From Pseudomonadota bacterium (GTDB taxonomy: Bacteria > Chloroflexota > UBA6077 > JAJPHF01): a DNA stretch of 64,000 nucleotides. Shown here piece after piece: positions 51,155-58,880 of the stretch (positions are counted from its first letter, which is position 1; each line of letters opens with the position of its first letter). The notes under the pieces are model-generated. The model searched no databases and had not been told where the DNA came from. It worked only from the letters and a program-made list of their open reading frames with translations. The stretch spans positions 20,569-84,568 of the forward strand of contig JAJPHF010000039.1 of assembly GCA_021325365.1 (NCBI GenBank), in the 5' to 3' direction. Made by a program: the position numbers and the translations under genes.

Positions 51155-51857
51155 CGGCCGCCATCTCGGCCCGCCAGGCGGCGAAGCGCTCCGGGTCGGG
51201 CAGGCGGATCTCGCCGCGCGCCACGCTCACCAGGCCGCGGCGACGCCACTCGCCCAGCACGCGGTTCACCGTCTGGCGGCTCACGCCCACCCGCGCGGCC
51301 AGGTCGTCCTGGTGGATGCGCGCCACCCGCAGCGCGCCGTCGGTCCGGCTGACACGCCATAGCGTCTCCGCCAGCCGGATGGCGGCGTCGTGAAACGCGA
51401 GGCCGGCCAGGCGCCGATCCGTCAGGCGCAGGCGGCGGCTCATCGCCTGCAGCATCCGCAGCATGATGCTGGGGTGTCGCTCCAGCTCGGCCAGCAGGTC
51501 GTCGCGCGTGATGGCCAGCAGCTCGCTCGCCTCGGTACAGACGGCCGAGGCTGAGCGCGGCCGGCCCTCGAGCAGCGCCATCTCGCCGAAGTGGTCGCCG
51601 GGGCCGACCTCGTAGAGCACCAGGTCGCGGCCATCGGCCGACTCGACCACGATCTCGACACGGCCGCTCCGCACGATGAAGGCAACGCTGCCGAGGTCCC
51701 CCTGGGTGAAGATGACGGCGCCGCGCGCGTAATGGCGGCGCCGCACGACGGCGGCGAGCGGGGCGAGGTCGGCGGGCGGCAGGTCGGCGAACAACGGCTG
51801 CCGCGCCAGGAAGCGCAGCAGCTCGTCGTTCGGCAGCGGCGCGGACGGTCGCTGCAT
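51144..51857 (-). CDS. Crp/Fnr-family transcriptional regulator
   Basis: A 237-residue regulator. Residues 10-130 form a cyclic-nucleotide-binding domain (RGAVIFTQGDLGSVAFIVRSGRVEIVVES, then GPGDHFGEMALLEGRPRSASAV, with the FGE and RS ligand residues). A long dimer helix is followed by a winged helix-turn-helix (ARIHQDDLAARVGVSRQTVNRVLGEWRRRGLV). No Fe-S cysteines, so FNR-type oxygen sensing is unlikely. GGGAGAG lies seven bases before ATG 51857; an upstream ATG at 51950 is less likely. It is coupled to the GNAT gene. Confidence 0.93.
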   Translation of the reverse strand: MQRPSAPLPNDELLRFLARQPLFADLPPADLAPLAAVVRRRHYARGAVIFTQGDLGSVAFIVRSGRVEIVVESADGRDLVLYEVGPGDHFGEMALLEGRPRSASAVCTEASELLAITRDDLLAELERHPSIMLRMLQAMSRRLRLTDRRLAGLAFHDAAIRLAETLWRVSRTDGALRVARIHQDDLAARVGVSRQTVNRVLGEWRRRGLVSVARGEIRLPDPERFAAWRAEMAADGE

Positions 51858-52005
51858 TGCGCGCTCTCCCTCGCGATCGCTCCGGCCCGGCCCAGCCAGG
51901 CCCATTGTGGCAGACGGCGCGCGTTCTGCCAAGCGCCCCATAGCAATCACGCGCGAGGAGAGCTGAGCCTAGCCAGCCTTCTTCGATGCCTCACCACCAA
52001 GCATG

Positions 52006-52011
52006 TATAAA
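52006..52011 (+). promoter_or_regulatory. Possible -10 of a leaderless higBA transcript
   Basis: TATAAA lies six bases before the higB GTG, and no Shine-Dalgarno sequence precedes that GTG. A -35 candidate is weak (TTCGAT, 18 bp upstream). Start of transcription at or next to the GTG would make the mRNA leaderless. Confidence 0.3.
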
Positions 52012-52016
52012 TTGCC

Positions 52017-52307
52017 GTGATTCAATCGTTCGGCGATGCTGCCACCGAGGCCGTTTTCAACGGCCGGGACACCCGCCTCGCGCGCCGGCTCCCACGGCTT
52101 CTGTGGCCGATCATTCGGAGGAAGCTGGACATGGTACATGCGGCACGCGTGCTCAGCGATCTGCAAATCCCACCCGGCAACAGACTGGAGCCGCTCAGAG
52201 GCGACCGCTCCGGAAGGTACAGCATTAGAGTCAACAACCAGTACCGGATCACTTTCCGCTTCGAAAGCGGCAACGCTTTCGAGGTTTTATGCGAGGATTA
52301 CCACTAA
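52017..52307 (+). CDS. higB: HigB-type (RelE superfamily) toxin
   Basis: A 96-residue mRNA interferase of a type II toxin-antitoxin pair. The whole HigB layout is present: MIQSFGDAATEAVFNG at the start, a central LDMVHAARVLSDLQIPPGNRLEPLRGDRSGRYSIRVNNQYRITFRF, where the conserved Arg and Tyr of the RelE active-site region lie, and the C-terminal VLCEDYH. Starts at GTG 52017, supported by the family-like N-terminus. The antitoxin gene begins 11 bp after its stop. As usual for higBA, the toxin gene comes first. Confidence 0.9.
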   Translation: MIQSFGDAATEAVFNGRDTRLARRLPRLLWPIIRRKLDMVHAARVLSDLQIPPGNRLEPLRGDRSGRYSIRVNNQYRITFRFESGNAFEVLCEDYH

Positions 52308-52318
52308 GGAGCGCCTCG

Positions 52319-52594
52319 ATGATCCCCACACACCGACCGCCCACGCCGCCCGGAGAAATTCTGCTCGAGGAGTTTCTCAAGCCGCTTGGTATGAGTCAGG
52401 TCGAGACCGCCCGTCGGATGGGAATCCCATTGAACCGCCTCAACGAGATCGTCCGCGGCAAGCGGGGTGTTACGGCGGACACCGCACTGCGCCTGGCGCG
52501 CTTGCTCGGCACGTCGCCGGAGTTCTGGCTGAACCTGCAGATGGCCTGCGATCTCTACCAGGCGTCGCGCGCGCTCGACCGCGCGGAGGGCTAG
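52319..52594 (+). CDS. higA: HigA-type antitoxin
   Basis: A 91-residue helix-turn-helix antitoxin. [67 protein letters not shown] is the complete HigA/XRE domain. It neutralises HigB and probably represses the operon. AAGGAG lies seven to eight bases before ATG 52319; an in-frame ATG at 52289 would overlap higB and is less likely. The next gene, selB, starts 116 bp downstream and is unrelated. Confidence 0.92.
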   Translation: MIPTHRPPTPPGEILLEEFLKPLGMSQVETARRMGIPLNRLNEIVRGKRGVTADTALRLARLLGTSPEFWLNLQMACDLYQASRALDRAEG

Positions 52595-52710
52595 GGCGTA
52601 CAGCATCGCTAGGTTGGGGCACCGGCCGTCCCGCCCGCGTGGCTTTGCTACAATCCCGGCGAGAGTCGCGCCGCGCCCGCCTGCTATCGCTCCCGCGCGG
52701 AGGAGACCGC

Positions 52711-54708
52711 TTGCGCGTCATCGGCACCGCCGGCCACGTCGACCACGGCAAGTCGACGCTGATCAAGGCGCTCACCGGCATCGACCCCGACCGGCTCCAG
52801 GAGGAGAAGGAGCGGGGCATGACGATCGACCTCGGCTTCGCCTGGCTCACCCTGCCCAGCGGCCAGGAGGTGAGCATCGTCGACGTGCCGGGCCACGAGC
52901 GCTTCATCAAGAACATGCTCGCCGGCATCGGCGGCATCGACGTGGCCCTGCTCGTGGTGGCCGCCGACGAGAGCATCATGCCGCAGACGCGCGAGCACCT
53001 GGCGATCCTCGACCTGCTGGGCGTGCGGACCGGCGTGGTCGCGCTCACGAAGTGCGACCTGGTGGACCAGGACTGGCTGGAGCTGGTACAGGCCGAGGTG
53101 GAGGAGACGCTGGCGCCGACCAGCCTGGCCGGCGCGCCGCTGATCCCCGTCTCGGCGATGACCCGCCAGGGCCTGGACGATCTGCTCGCCACGCTCGACC
53201 GCCTGCTCGACCAGGCGCCCGCCAAGCCGAACACCGGCTGGCCGCGGCTGCCCATCGACCGCGTGTTCACCATCGCCGGCTTCGGCACCGTGGTGACCGG
53301 CACCCTGGTACACGGCGAGCTGCGCCTCGGCCAGGAGGTCGAGATCCAGCCGAGCGGCAAGCGGGGCCGCATCCGCGGCTTGCAGACGCACAAGAAGAAG
53401 GCCGAGGTGGTGCCCGCCGGCACGCGCGTGGCAGTGAACGTGTCGGGCCTGGGGACGGAGGACTTGCAGCGCGGCGACGTGCTGACGGCGCCGGGCTGGC
53501 TGCGGCCGACGCGGACCGTGGACGTGCGGCTGCGACTCGTGCCCGAAGCGCCGAAGCCGCTGCCGCACAACGCGCTCGTCACCTTCCACACCGGCGCCGT
53601 GGAGACGATGGCGCGCGTGGGGCTGCTCGACCACCAGGAGCTGCCCCCGGGCGAGAGCGGCTGGGCGCAGCTGCGCCTCGACCAGCCGGTGGCCGTCGTG
53701 AAGGACGACCTGTTCATCGTGCGCCTGCCCTCGCCCAGCCTCACCGTGGGCGGCGGCACGCTCGTGGAGACGCACCCGCGCCGCCACCGCCGCTTCCAAG
53801 AGCAGGTGCTGGAGACGCTGGAGGTGCTGGAGCGCGGCACGCCCGAGGAGATCGTGCTGGAGCAGCTCCAGAGTCGCGAGCCGGCCGACTTCGCCACGCT
53901 CCAGAAGCGCTGCGCGCTGGCGGCGCAAGAGGTGCAGGAGGTCGTCGCGCGCCTCGTGAGTGAGGGCCGCGTGGTGGTCATCGACGCGAGCGCGGCAGCC
54001 GTCCCCTCTAGCCCTCCCAACGGCGCGGGGGAGCAGGACGGAAACGGGAGCCGACCGGACGGCACGCCCCTCCCAGCACCGGGGAGCCGGGGGAGCGTGA
54101 AGCTGTCGGGCCAGACGGTGCTGGTATCGGCGGCCGGCTGGGAGCGGCTGGTGGGCCAGGTCGAGCGCGTGCTGGCCGCCTATCACCAGGAGTACCCGCT
54201 GCGCCGCGGCATGTCGCGCGAGGAGCTGCGTACGCGGCTGGGGCTGGACGCGCGACTGTTCAACCGCGTGCTTGCGCTGCTGCTGGCCCGCGGCCAGGTG
54301 GTCGAGGAGGGCCCGGTGCTGGTGCGCCTGCCGAGCCACCAGGTGGTGCTCACCGCCGAGCAGGAGCGGCGCGTGGCGACGCTGCGCGAGCGGCTGGCCG
54401 CGGCGGGCGCGTCGCCCCCGGCGCGTGCCGAGCTGGAGAGCGCCGTCGGCCTCTCACCCGAGGTGGTCCAGGCGCTGCTCGACCGCGGCGACCTGGTCGA
54501 GGTCGCCGCCGACGTGGTCTACCTGCGGGAGACGTACGACGAGCTGGTGGCGGCCGTGCGGGCGATGATCGCCGCGGAGGGCGCCATCACCGTGGCCGGC
54601 TACCGCGACCGCTTCCAGACCAGCCGCCGCTACGCGCTGGCGCTGCTGGAGCACCTCGATCAGGCGCGGGTGACGCGCCGCGTCGGCGACGAGCGCGTGC
54701 TATATTAG
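52711..54708 (+). CDS. selB: Selenocysteine-specific elongation factor SelB
   Basis: A 665-residue GTPase that delivers Sec-tRNA(Sec) to UGA codons by binding the mRNA SECIS hairpin. The EF-Tu-like part has [13 protein letters not shown] (G1), DVPGHERF (G3) and TKCD (G4), followed by OB/beta-barrel domains 2 and 3. The C-terminal half has winged-helix repeats (from about residue 400) that bind RNA. A Pro/Gly/Ser-rich stretch of about 35 residues (54000-54099) interrupts the winged-helix region; its DNA looks like decayed G/C-rich repeat. TTG 52711 follows AGGAG by five bases. It supports the UGA reading in selD. selA and selC are not in the window. Confidence 0.95.
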   Translation: MRVIGTAGHVDHGKSTLIKALTGIDPDRLQEEKERGMTIDLGFAWLTLPSGQEVSIVDVPGHERFIKNMLAGIGGIDVALLVVAADESIMPQTREHLAILDLLGVRTGVVALTKCDLVDQDWLELVQAEVEETLAPTSLAGAPLIPVSAMTRQGLDDLLATLDRLLDQAPAKPNTGWPRLPIDRVFTIAGFGTVVTGTLVHGELRLGQEVEIQPSGKRGRIRGLQTHKKKAEVVPAGTRVAVNVSGLGTEDLQRGDVLTAPGWLRPTRTVDVRLRLVPEAPKPLPHNALVTFHTGAVETMARVGLLDHQELPPGESGWAQLRLDQPVAVVKDDLFIVRLPSPSLTVGGGTLVETHPRRHRRFQEQVLETLEVLERGTPEEIVLEQLQSREPADFATLQKRCALAAQEVQEVVARLVSEGRVVVIDASAAAVPSSPPNGAGEQDGNGSRPDGTPLPAPGSRGSVKLSGQTVLVSAAGWERLVGQVERVLAAYHQEYPLRRGMSREELRTRLGLDARLFNRVLALLLARGQVVEEGPVLVRLPSHQVVLTAEQERRVATLRERLAAAGASPPARAELESAVGLSPEVVQALLDRGDLVEVAADVVYLRETYDELVAAVRAMIAAEGAITVAGYRDRFQTSRRYALALLEHLDQARVTRRVGDERVLY

Positions 54709-54728
54709 GTTTCACTGAGGTGAAGCTT

Positions 54729-54777
54729 GGGGGGACACCCCCCAATCCCCCCGGCAGGGGAGTGCCCCTGCACCCCC
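54729..54777. repeat. G/C-rich double-hairpin repeat
   Basis: GGGGGGACACCCCCC hairpin followed by GCAGGGGAGTGCCCCTGC hairpin, the same arrangement as at 18443-18510. It lies in the 98-bp gap between selB and the amidohydrolase gene, 30 bp before the latter's start. Confidence 0.8.
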
Positions 54778-54806
54778 GTACCCGCCGGAGGCGAAGGGAG
54801 ATCGTC

Positions 54807-55874
54807 GTGAGCACCCCCACCACTCTGCAGAGCACGGCCACCGCGGACCGCACGGCGGAGCTACTGATCTCGGCGGACTCCCACGTGATGGAGCCGCACG
54901 ACCTCTGGAGCAACGCGCTCGCGAGCAAGTTCGGCGACGCGGCGCCGAAATTCCCGCCCCCGAAGCTCGGCGAGGGCTTCCAGGCGCACCCGGGGGGCCA
55001 TGACCCGCACGCGCGCATCAAGGAGATGGCGACCGACGGCGTGAGCGCCGAGGTACTCTACCCGACGTCGGGCCTCAGCCTGTTCTCGCAGGACGACGCG
55101 GCGCTCCAAGAGGCCTGCTTCCGCGTCTACAACGACTGGCTAATCGACTACTGCCAGGTGAACCTCGACCGGCTGGTCGGCGTGCCCTGCATCTCGATGT
55201 ACAACATCGACCACGCCGTGCAGGAGCTGGAGCGCTGCAAGAAGGCGGGCCTGAACGGCGCCCTCATCTGGCAGGCGCCGCACCCCGACCTGCCGTTCCA
55301 CTCCGACCACTACGACCGCTTCTGGGCCGCCGCCCAGGACCTCGACGCCCCCATCAGCCTGCACATCCTCACCGGCCACGGCTACGTCAAGGACCGCAAG
55401 CCGAAGTCAACGGCCTCGTACCGCGAGAGCGTGAACCTGAAGCTGCTCGAAGCGATGGATGCGCTGTTCGACTTCATCTTCTACGGCATTCTGGACCGCT
55501 ATCCCGGGCTGAAGCTGGTGGTCGTCGAGAACGAGATCGGCTGGATCCCGTTCGTCTTGCAGCAGTGGGACTACTACTACCGCCGCTTCCGCAAGGAGAA
55601 CCCGCCGCCGATCGACAAGGACCCCAGCGAGTTCTTCGCCCGCCAGGTCTACGCGACCTTCTTCAACGACGCGGTGGGCGGCCACAACCTGGCATGGGTG
55701 AACCCCGACAACTACATGTGGTCGAACGACTTCCCCCACCCGAACTCGACCTGGCCGAACTCCCGCAAGGTGGTCGAGCGCGACCTGGGCCGCCTGCCAG
55801 CCGACGTGCGCAAGAAGCTGGTCTGCGACAACGTGCTGCGCCTGTACAACATGGCGGTGCCGGAGCCGGTGTAG
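54807..55874 (+). CDS. Amidohydrolase family 2 protein (ACMSD-like)
   Basis: A 355-residue metal-dependent hydrolase or decarboxylase. SADSHVMEPHDLW at the N-terminus is the D-x-H motif of the amidohydrolase-2 family. PTSGLSLFSQDDAALQEACFRVYNDWLIDYC, ISLHILTGHG, with the His metal ligand, VVENEIGWIPFVLQQWDYYY and WSNDFPHPNSTWPNS, with the Asp ligand, are also typical. The family includes aromatic-acid decarboxylases and hydrolases of the ACMSD branch; the substrate is unknown. GTG 54807 with GGGAG six bases upstream is chosen, placing the double-hairpin repeat outside the gene. Confidence 0.87.
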   Translation: MSTPTTLQSTATADRTAELLISADSHVMEPHDLWSNALASKFGDAAPKFPPPKLGEGFQAHPGGHDPHARIKEMATDGVSAEVLYPTSGLSLFSQDDAALQEACFRVYNDWLIDYCQVNLDRLVGVPCISMYNIDHAVQELERCKKAGLNGALIWQAPHPDLPFHSDHYDRFWAAAQDLDAPISLHILTGHGYVKDRKPKSTASYRESVNLKLLEAMDALFDFIFYGILDRYPGLKLVVVENEIGWIPFVLQQWDYYYRRFRKENPPPIDKDPSEFFARQVYATFFNDAVGGHNLAWVNPDNYMWSNDFPHPNSTWPNSRKVVERDLGRLPADVRKKLVCDNVLRLYNMAVPEPV

Positions 55875-55880
55875 CAACCG

Positions 55881-56021
55881 CAGGGCGCAGCAAGCGGCGC
55901 CCCTACACCGCGTTAACGCAGACGCGATGGCGCCGGCGAGCGCCCTCTGGTCTGATGGTGCATCGCACGCCTCGCGAGGCGTGCGGTGCACCGTCTCAGG
56001 GGCGTTGCTTGCTGCGCCCTG
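55881..56021. repeat. MITE-like element with terminal and internal inverted repeats
   Basis: 24-bp terminal arms (left 55881-55904, right 55998-56021; two mismatches) flank a 36-bp near-perfect palindrome (55957-55992; one mismatch). No open frame. The gap 55875-56265 between the amidohydrolase and the NDT-like gene holds this element and nothing else recognisable. A single arm copy lies inside bioA at 15675. Confidence 0.7.
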
Positions 56022-56265
56022 GCCTCGCCGCGCGCCATCCCTCGTCTTGCGCCGGCATGTCCTCGCACGCTCACATCTTCCGCGCGCCCGCATCGTCGCG
56101 CGCGCCCGCCTCCGCCCAGCGTCCAGCGGTCTGCACAGGTACTATGACGCGGTTGAGCCAGGCAGGAAATAGTCCGGCTTCCGGGCGGCGTGGTACAGTA
56201 TTTGCGCAGCACCGCGATCGGCGTATGGGCGTGCTGTGCGTTGAACCAGCAGGGGATAGCAGCAC

Positions 56266-56886
56266 ATGCGCGTCTTTCTGGCAGGCATCATCCAGGGCTC
56301 GTATCAGGGGCTCGAGCTACACGACCAGTCCTACCGCGAGCGGCTGAAAGCCATCTTCCGTACCTACCTGCCGGATGCCGAGACGTGCTGCCCGATCGAG
56401 ATGCACCCTGCCGGTGTGGGCTATGCGCCCGAGCAGCAGCGCCAGGCGTTCTTCGAGCTAGTCGAGACGGCCAGCCAGGCGGACCTCGTCATCGCCTATC
56501 TGCCCCAGGCCAGCCTCGGGACGGCCATCGAGATGTGGGAGGCCTACCACCACGGCCGCCCCGTCGTCGTCATCACGCCGATGCGCGAGAACTGGGTCAT
56601 CAATCTGCTCGCCCGGGCCGTGTTTCCCACCCTCGACGCCTTCGAGGCATTCGTGCGCGACGGCGGGCTGAAGAACCTAACCCCCCAGCCCCCTTCCCTT
56701 CGCAGGAAGGGGGAGCAGGCCGCTGCCGGTAGTGAACGCCCCTCGCTCCTCGAAAGGCAGGGGGAGCAGGCCGCGGCGCTCAACGGGCTCTCGTCACCCC
56801 GCGAAGCAAGGCCGGAGCAGGACGCCGCATTCGGAAAACTCCCCCCTTATCTGCGGAGGGAAGGGGGGCCGGGGGAGTTAGGTTGA
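56266..56886 (+). CDS. NDT-like (nucleoside 2-deoxyribosyltransferase fold) protein with repeat-derived C-terminus
   Basis: A 206-residue protein. Residues 1-135 resemble the nucleoside deoxyribosyltransferase/TIR-like fold: MRVFLAGIIQGS at the N-terminus, QADLVIAYLPQASLGTAIEMWEAYHHGRPVVVITPM with the conserved Gly and Glu region (family SxGTxxExGxA), and NLLARAVFPTLDAFEAFV. The last 70 residues, from KNLTPQPPSLRRKGEQA on, are encoded entirely by a 211-bp MITE-like element with 51-bp internal repeats. The native protein may have ended near residue 137. Substrate unknown. The TGA stop overlaps the nurA TTG start. Confidence 0.7.
   Translation: MRVFLAGIIQGSYQGLELHDQSYRERLKAIFRTYLPDAETCCPIEMHPAGVGYAPEQQRQAFFELVETASQADLVIAYLPQASLGTAIEMWEAYHHGRPVVVITPMRENWVINLLARAVFPTLDAFEAFVRDGGLKNLTPQPPSLRRKGEQAAAGSERPSLLERQGEQAAALNGLSSPREARPEQDAAFGKLPPYLRREGGPGELG
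56674..56884. repeat. 211-bp MITE-like element within the NDT-like gene
   Basis: Terminal inverted repeats AACCTAACCCCCCAGCCC... / ...GGGGGAGTTAGGTT bound a centre with three 51-bp units beginning GGGGGAGCAGG (56709, 56760, and 56811 in degenerate form). 51 bp is 17 codons, so each unit keeps the frame. The right end reaches into the nurA TTG start codon. Confidence 0.78.
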
Positions 56887-58106
56887 CCCTCGACCTAGGC
56901 CGGCTGAGCGCCGAGATTCGCGCGATGGGCGACCATCTGGTCGCCAGCCGCGGGCTGCTCGACGCGCGCATCGCGGCCGCGCGCGACCTGCTCGCGACGG
57001 CCGACCGCGCCAGGCTCGCGGAGGCGGCCGCGGCGAAGCGCGGCGCCGCCGTGCCCGTCGAGGAGCTAACGACCCGCGTCGGCGCCGCCGACTTGCCGGA
57101 CGGCTATCAGGTGCTCGCCACCGATGGCTCGGACATCGAGCCCGACCGCCACGGCCCGGCGCTGTGCTACGTGCTGAACCTCGGCTGGGCCGTGATCGAG
57201 TACGGGGCTACCCCTCACGCCGCGCTGGGCAGCGCGCCAGAGCTGTACTACCGACCCGAAGACCTCTACGTGCGCCACGGCAACCAGCAGGCGCCCATCC
57301 AGGGCAGCCGCCTCGGCGCCAAGCGCGCCGTCGCCGAGATGCAGCGCCTGGCCGCGCTGTGCGCCGCAGGGGATAGGGACTGGGGGATAGGGGATAGGGG
57401 AAATATAGGCGACGAGAACGGTTTCTCTACCCCCCACCCCCTCGCCCCGATCCCCGAGCGCGTAGCCCTCAGCGACGGGCTGCTGTTGCTGGGCAACTAC
57501 TGGGAAGGGCCCGAGGGGTTCGTGCGCGACTACTTCGTCGGGCAGTTCAAGGCCGCGCTGGAGGAGCTGCGAGCGCTCGACGTACCGGTGGCAGCGTACA
57601 TTAGCCGCCCGCGGGGCGCCGACGTAGTCGGCCTGCTACGGCTCGATCCGCGTCATCAGCAGGCGTGCGCCTGGTGCGCTGGGCGCGGCACCAACCGCGC
57701 CGACTGCGCGCTGGAGGGGCTGGCCGACCGGCTGCTGTTCCCCGATCTGGCGCCCGGCGAGCGCTCGCCCCTGTTCGAGTCGCGGACGCTGGCGCAGCAC
57801 TACCCGCCGGAGCTGCTGCCGCGCTTCTTCTACGTGAACGTGGGGCGTGAGATCGCCCGCGTCGAGCTGCCAGTGTGGGCGGCCGAGCGGCCGGAGCTGG
57901 TAGCGCGCGTGCAGGCCGTCGTGGTTGACCAGTGCCGGCGCGGCCAGGGGTACCCCGTCGCGCTGGCGCGCGCGCACGAGCAGGCGGTGATCGGCGGCGT
58001 GGAGCGGCAGCGCTTCGAGGAGCTGGTGGCACGTGCGCTGGTCGCCCGCGGCCTGCCCGACCACCCTTCGGAGAAGCAGGCGAGCAAGCTCGCGCGGGCG
58101 GTGTAG
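56883..58106 (+). CDS. nurA: NurA 5'-3' nuclease domain protein
   Basis: A 407-residue protein of the NurA family, the nuclease partner of HerA in DNA end resection. The metal-binding Asp lies in VLATDGSDIEPDRHG (Asp81), followed by a YVLNLGW strand, ALSDGLLLLGNY (second acidic residue region) and HEQAVIGGVERQ near the C-terminus. An in-frame insertion of about 30 residues near residue 165 (57362-57455) is encoded in part by a GGGGATA heptad array. TTG 56883 overlaps the previous stop by three bases. It is followed after 3 bp by the HAS-barrel-like gene; herA is 4 kb downstream. Confidence 0.85.
   Translation: MTLDLGRLSAEIRAMGDHLVASRGLLDARIAAARDLLATADRARLAEAAAAKRGAAVPVEELTTRVGAADLPDGYQVLATDGSDIEPDRHGPALCYVLNLGWAVIEYGATPHAALGSAPELYYRPEDLYVRHGNQQAPIQGSRLGAKRAVAEMQRLAALCAAGDRDWGIGDRGNIGDENGFSTPHPLAPIPERVALSDGLLLLGNYWEGPEGFVRDYFVGQFKAALEELRALDVPVAAYISRPRGADVVGLLRLDPRHQQACAWCAGRGTNRADCALEGLADRLLFPDLAPGERSPLFESRTLAQHYPPELLPRFFYVNVGREIARVELPVWAAERPELVARVQAVVVDQCRRGQGYPVALARAHEQAVIGGVERQRFEELVARALVARGLPDHPSEKQASKLARAV
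57369..57403. repeat. Heptanucleotide array GGGGATA x5, inside nurA
   Basis: Units GGGGATA, GGGACTG, GGGGATA, GGGGATA, GGGGAAA. Encodes part of a surface loop insertion in NurA. Confidence 0.8.
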
Positions 58107-58109
58107 AGA

Positions 58110-58880
58110 ATGACGATCTTGGGGGACACCCCCACCCCCCCGGTCCAAGGGGTAGGTCCCGCCCTCCGCGTCGGCGAGATCGTCGAGGCGTCGAGCTGCG
58201 ACCTGGTCGCCCAGAGCGTGCGCCTCCACGAGGCGCCGGCCTTCGGCAGCCTGGTGCGCGTGCCGGTTGTCCCCGCCGACGCCGAGCGCCCCCCAGCATT
58301 GGAGGGGCAGGCGGGCGATACTCTCCCCACAGGATGGGAGGGCGGGGCGGGGCACGCACAGCCCACCGAGCTGTACGCGGTGGTCGCCGAGACGCACACG
58401 GCCAGCCTGGAGGCGGGCGGCCGGCCGATCGCGCGTGGCCGCGAGGGCGTCGTCGACGCGGCGATCTACCGCGAGAATCCCGACCTGGAGCATGTGCTCC
58501 GCACCGAGTTCCGCGCGATCCTCGTCGGCTTCTGCACCACTTCCCTGGCAGGCTCGAGTAAGAGCGCGGGCAGACGGGTCTTCCAGCACCTGCCGCCGCT
58601 CCCGCCGCCGCTGCACTACTCGGTGTACGCCTGCTCGCCGGCCGAGGTCGTCGCCTTCACCGAGCGGCTAGACTTCCTGCGCGCGCTGCTGGCGACCTCG
58701 CCGGCCCTGGCGGACGAGCTAACGGCGGCCTGCGTGCGGGCGGCCGCCGCCGCGCGCGGCGGCGCGGCAGGCGAAGCCTTCCTGCTGCGCGTGGGGCGCG
58801 AGCTGGCGGTGCTGCTCCGCGACGACTACGACCGGCTGACCGCCGTGCTGCGCCGCCTGCGCCCTGCGGAGGCGCGCTGA
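58110..58880 (+). CDS. HAS-barrel-like protein linked to nurA
   Basis: A 256-residue protein. LRVGEIVEASSCDLVAQSVRLHEAPAFGSLVRV resembles the HAS-barrel found at the N-terminus of HerA-type ATPases. A second part (ELYAVVAETHTASLEAGGRP to LLGFCTTSLAG) and a helical C-terminus (AEVVAFTERLDFLRALL to LRDDYDRLTAVL) follow. Residues 3-15 (LGDTPTPPVQG) come from a G/C-rich repeat placed directly after the start codon, and a second repeat-like insertion lies near residues 55-85. The gene starts 3 bp after nurA, and its TGA overlaps the ABC ATPase ATG. It may be a loading factor for HerA-NurA; this is inference. Confidence 0.65.
   Translation: MTILGDTPTPPVQGVGPALRVGEIVEASSCDLVAQSVRLHEAPAFGSLVRVPVVPADAERPPALEGQAGDTLPTGWEGGAGHAQPTELYAVVAETHTASLEAGGRPIARGREGVVDAAIYRENPDLEHVLRTEFRAILVGFCTTSLAGSSKSAGRRVFQHLPPLPPPLHYSVYACSPAEVVAFTERLDFLRALLATSPALADELTAACVRAAAAARGGAAGEAFLLRVGRELAVLLRDDYDRLTAVLRRLRPAEAR
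58121..58150. repeat. G/C-rich hairpin repeat at the start of the HAS-barrel-like gene
   Basis: GGGGGACACCCCCACCCCCC, the same unit as at 18404 in bioD, 11 bp after the ATG. A second, looser block (58287-58360, CCCCCCAGCATTGGAGGGG start) lies further inside the gene. Confidence 0.75.
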
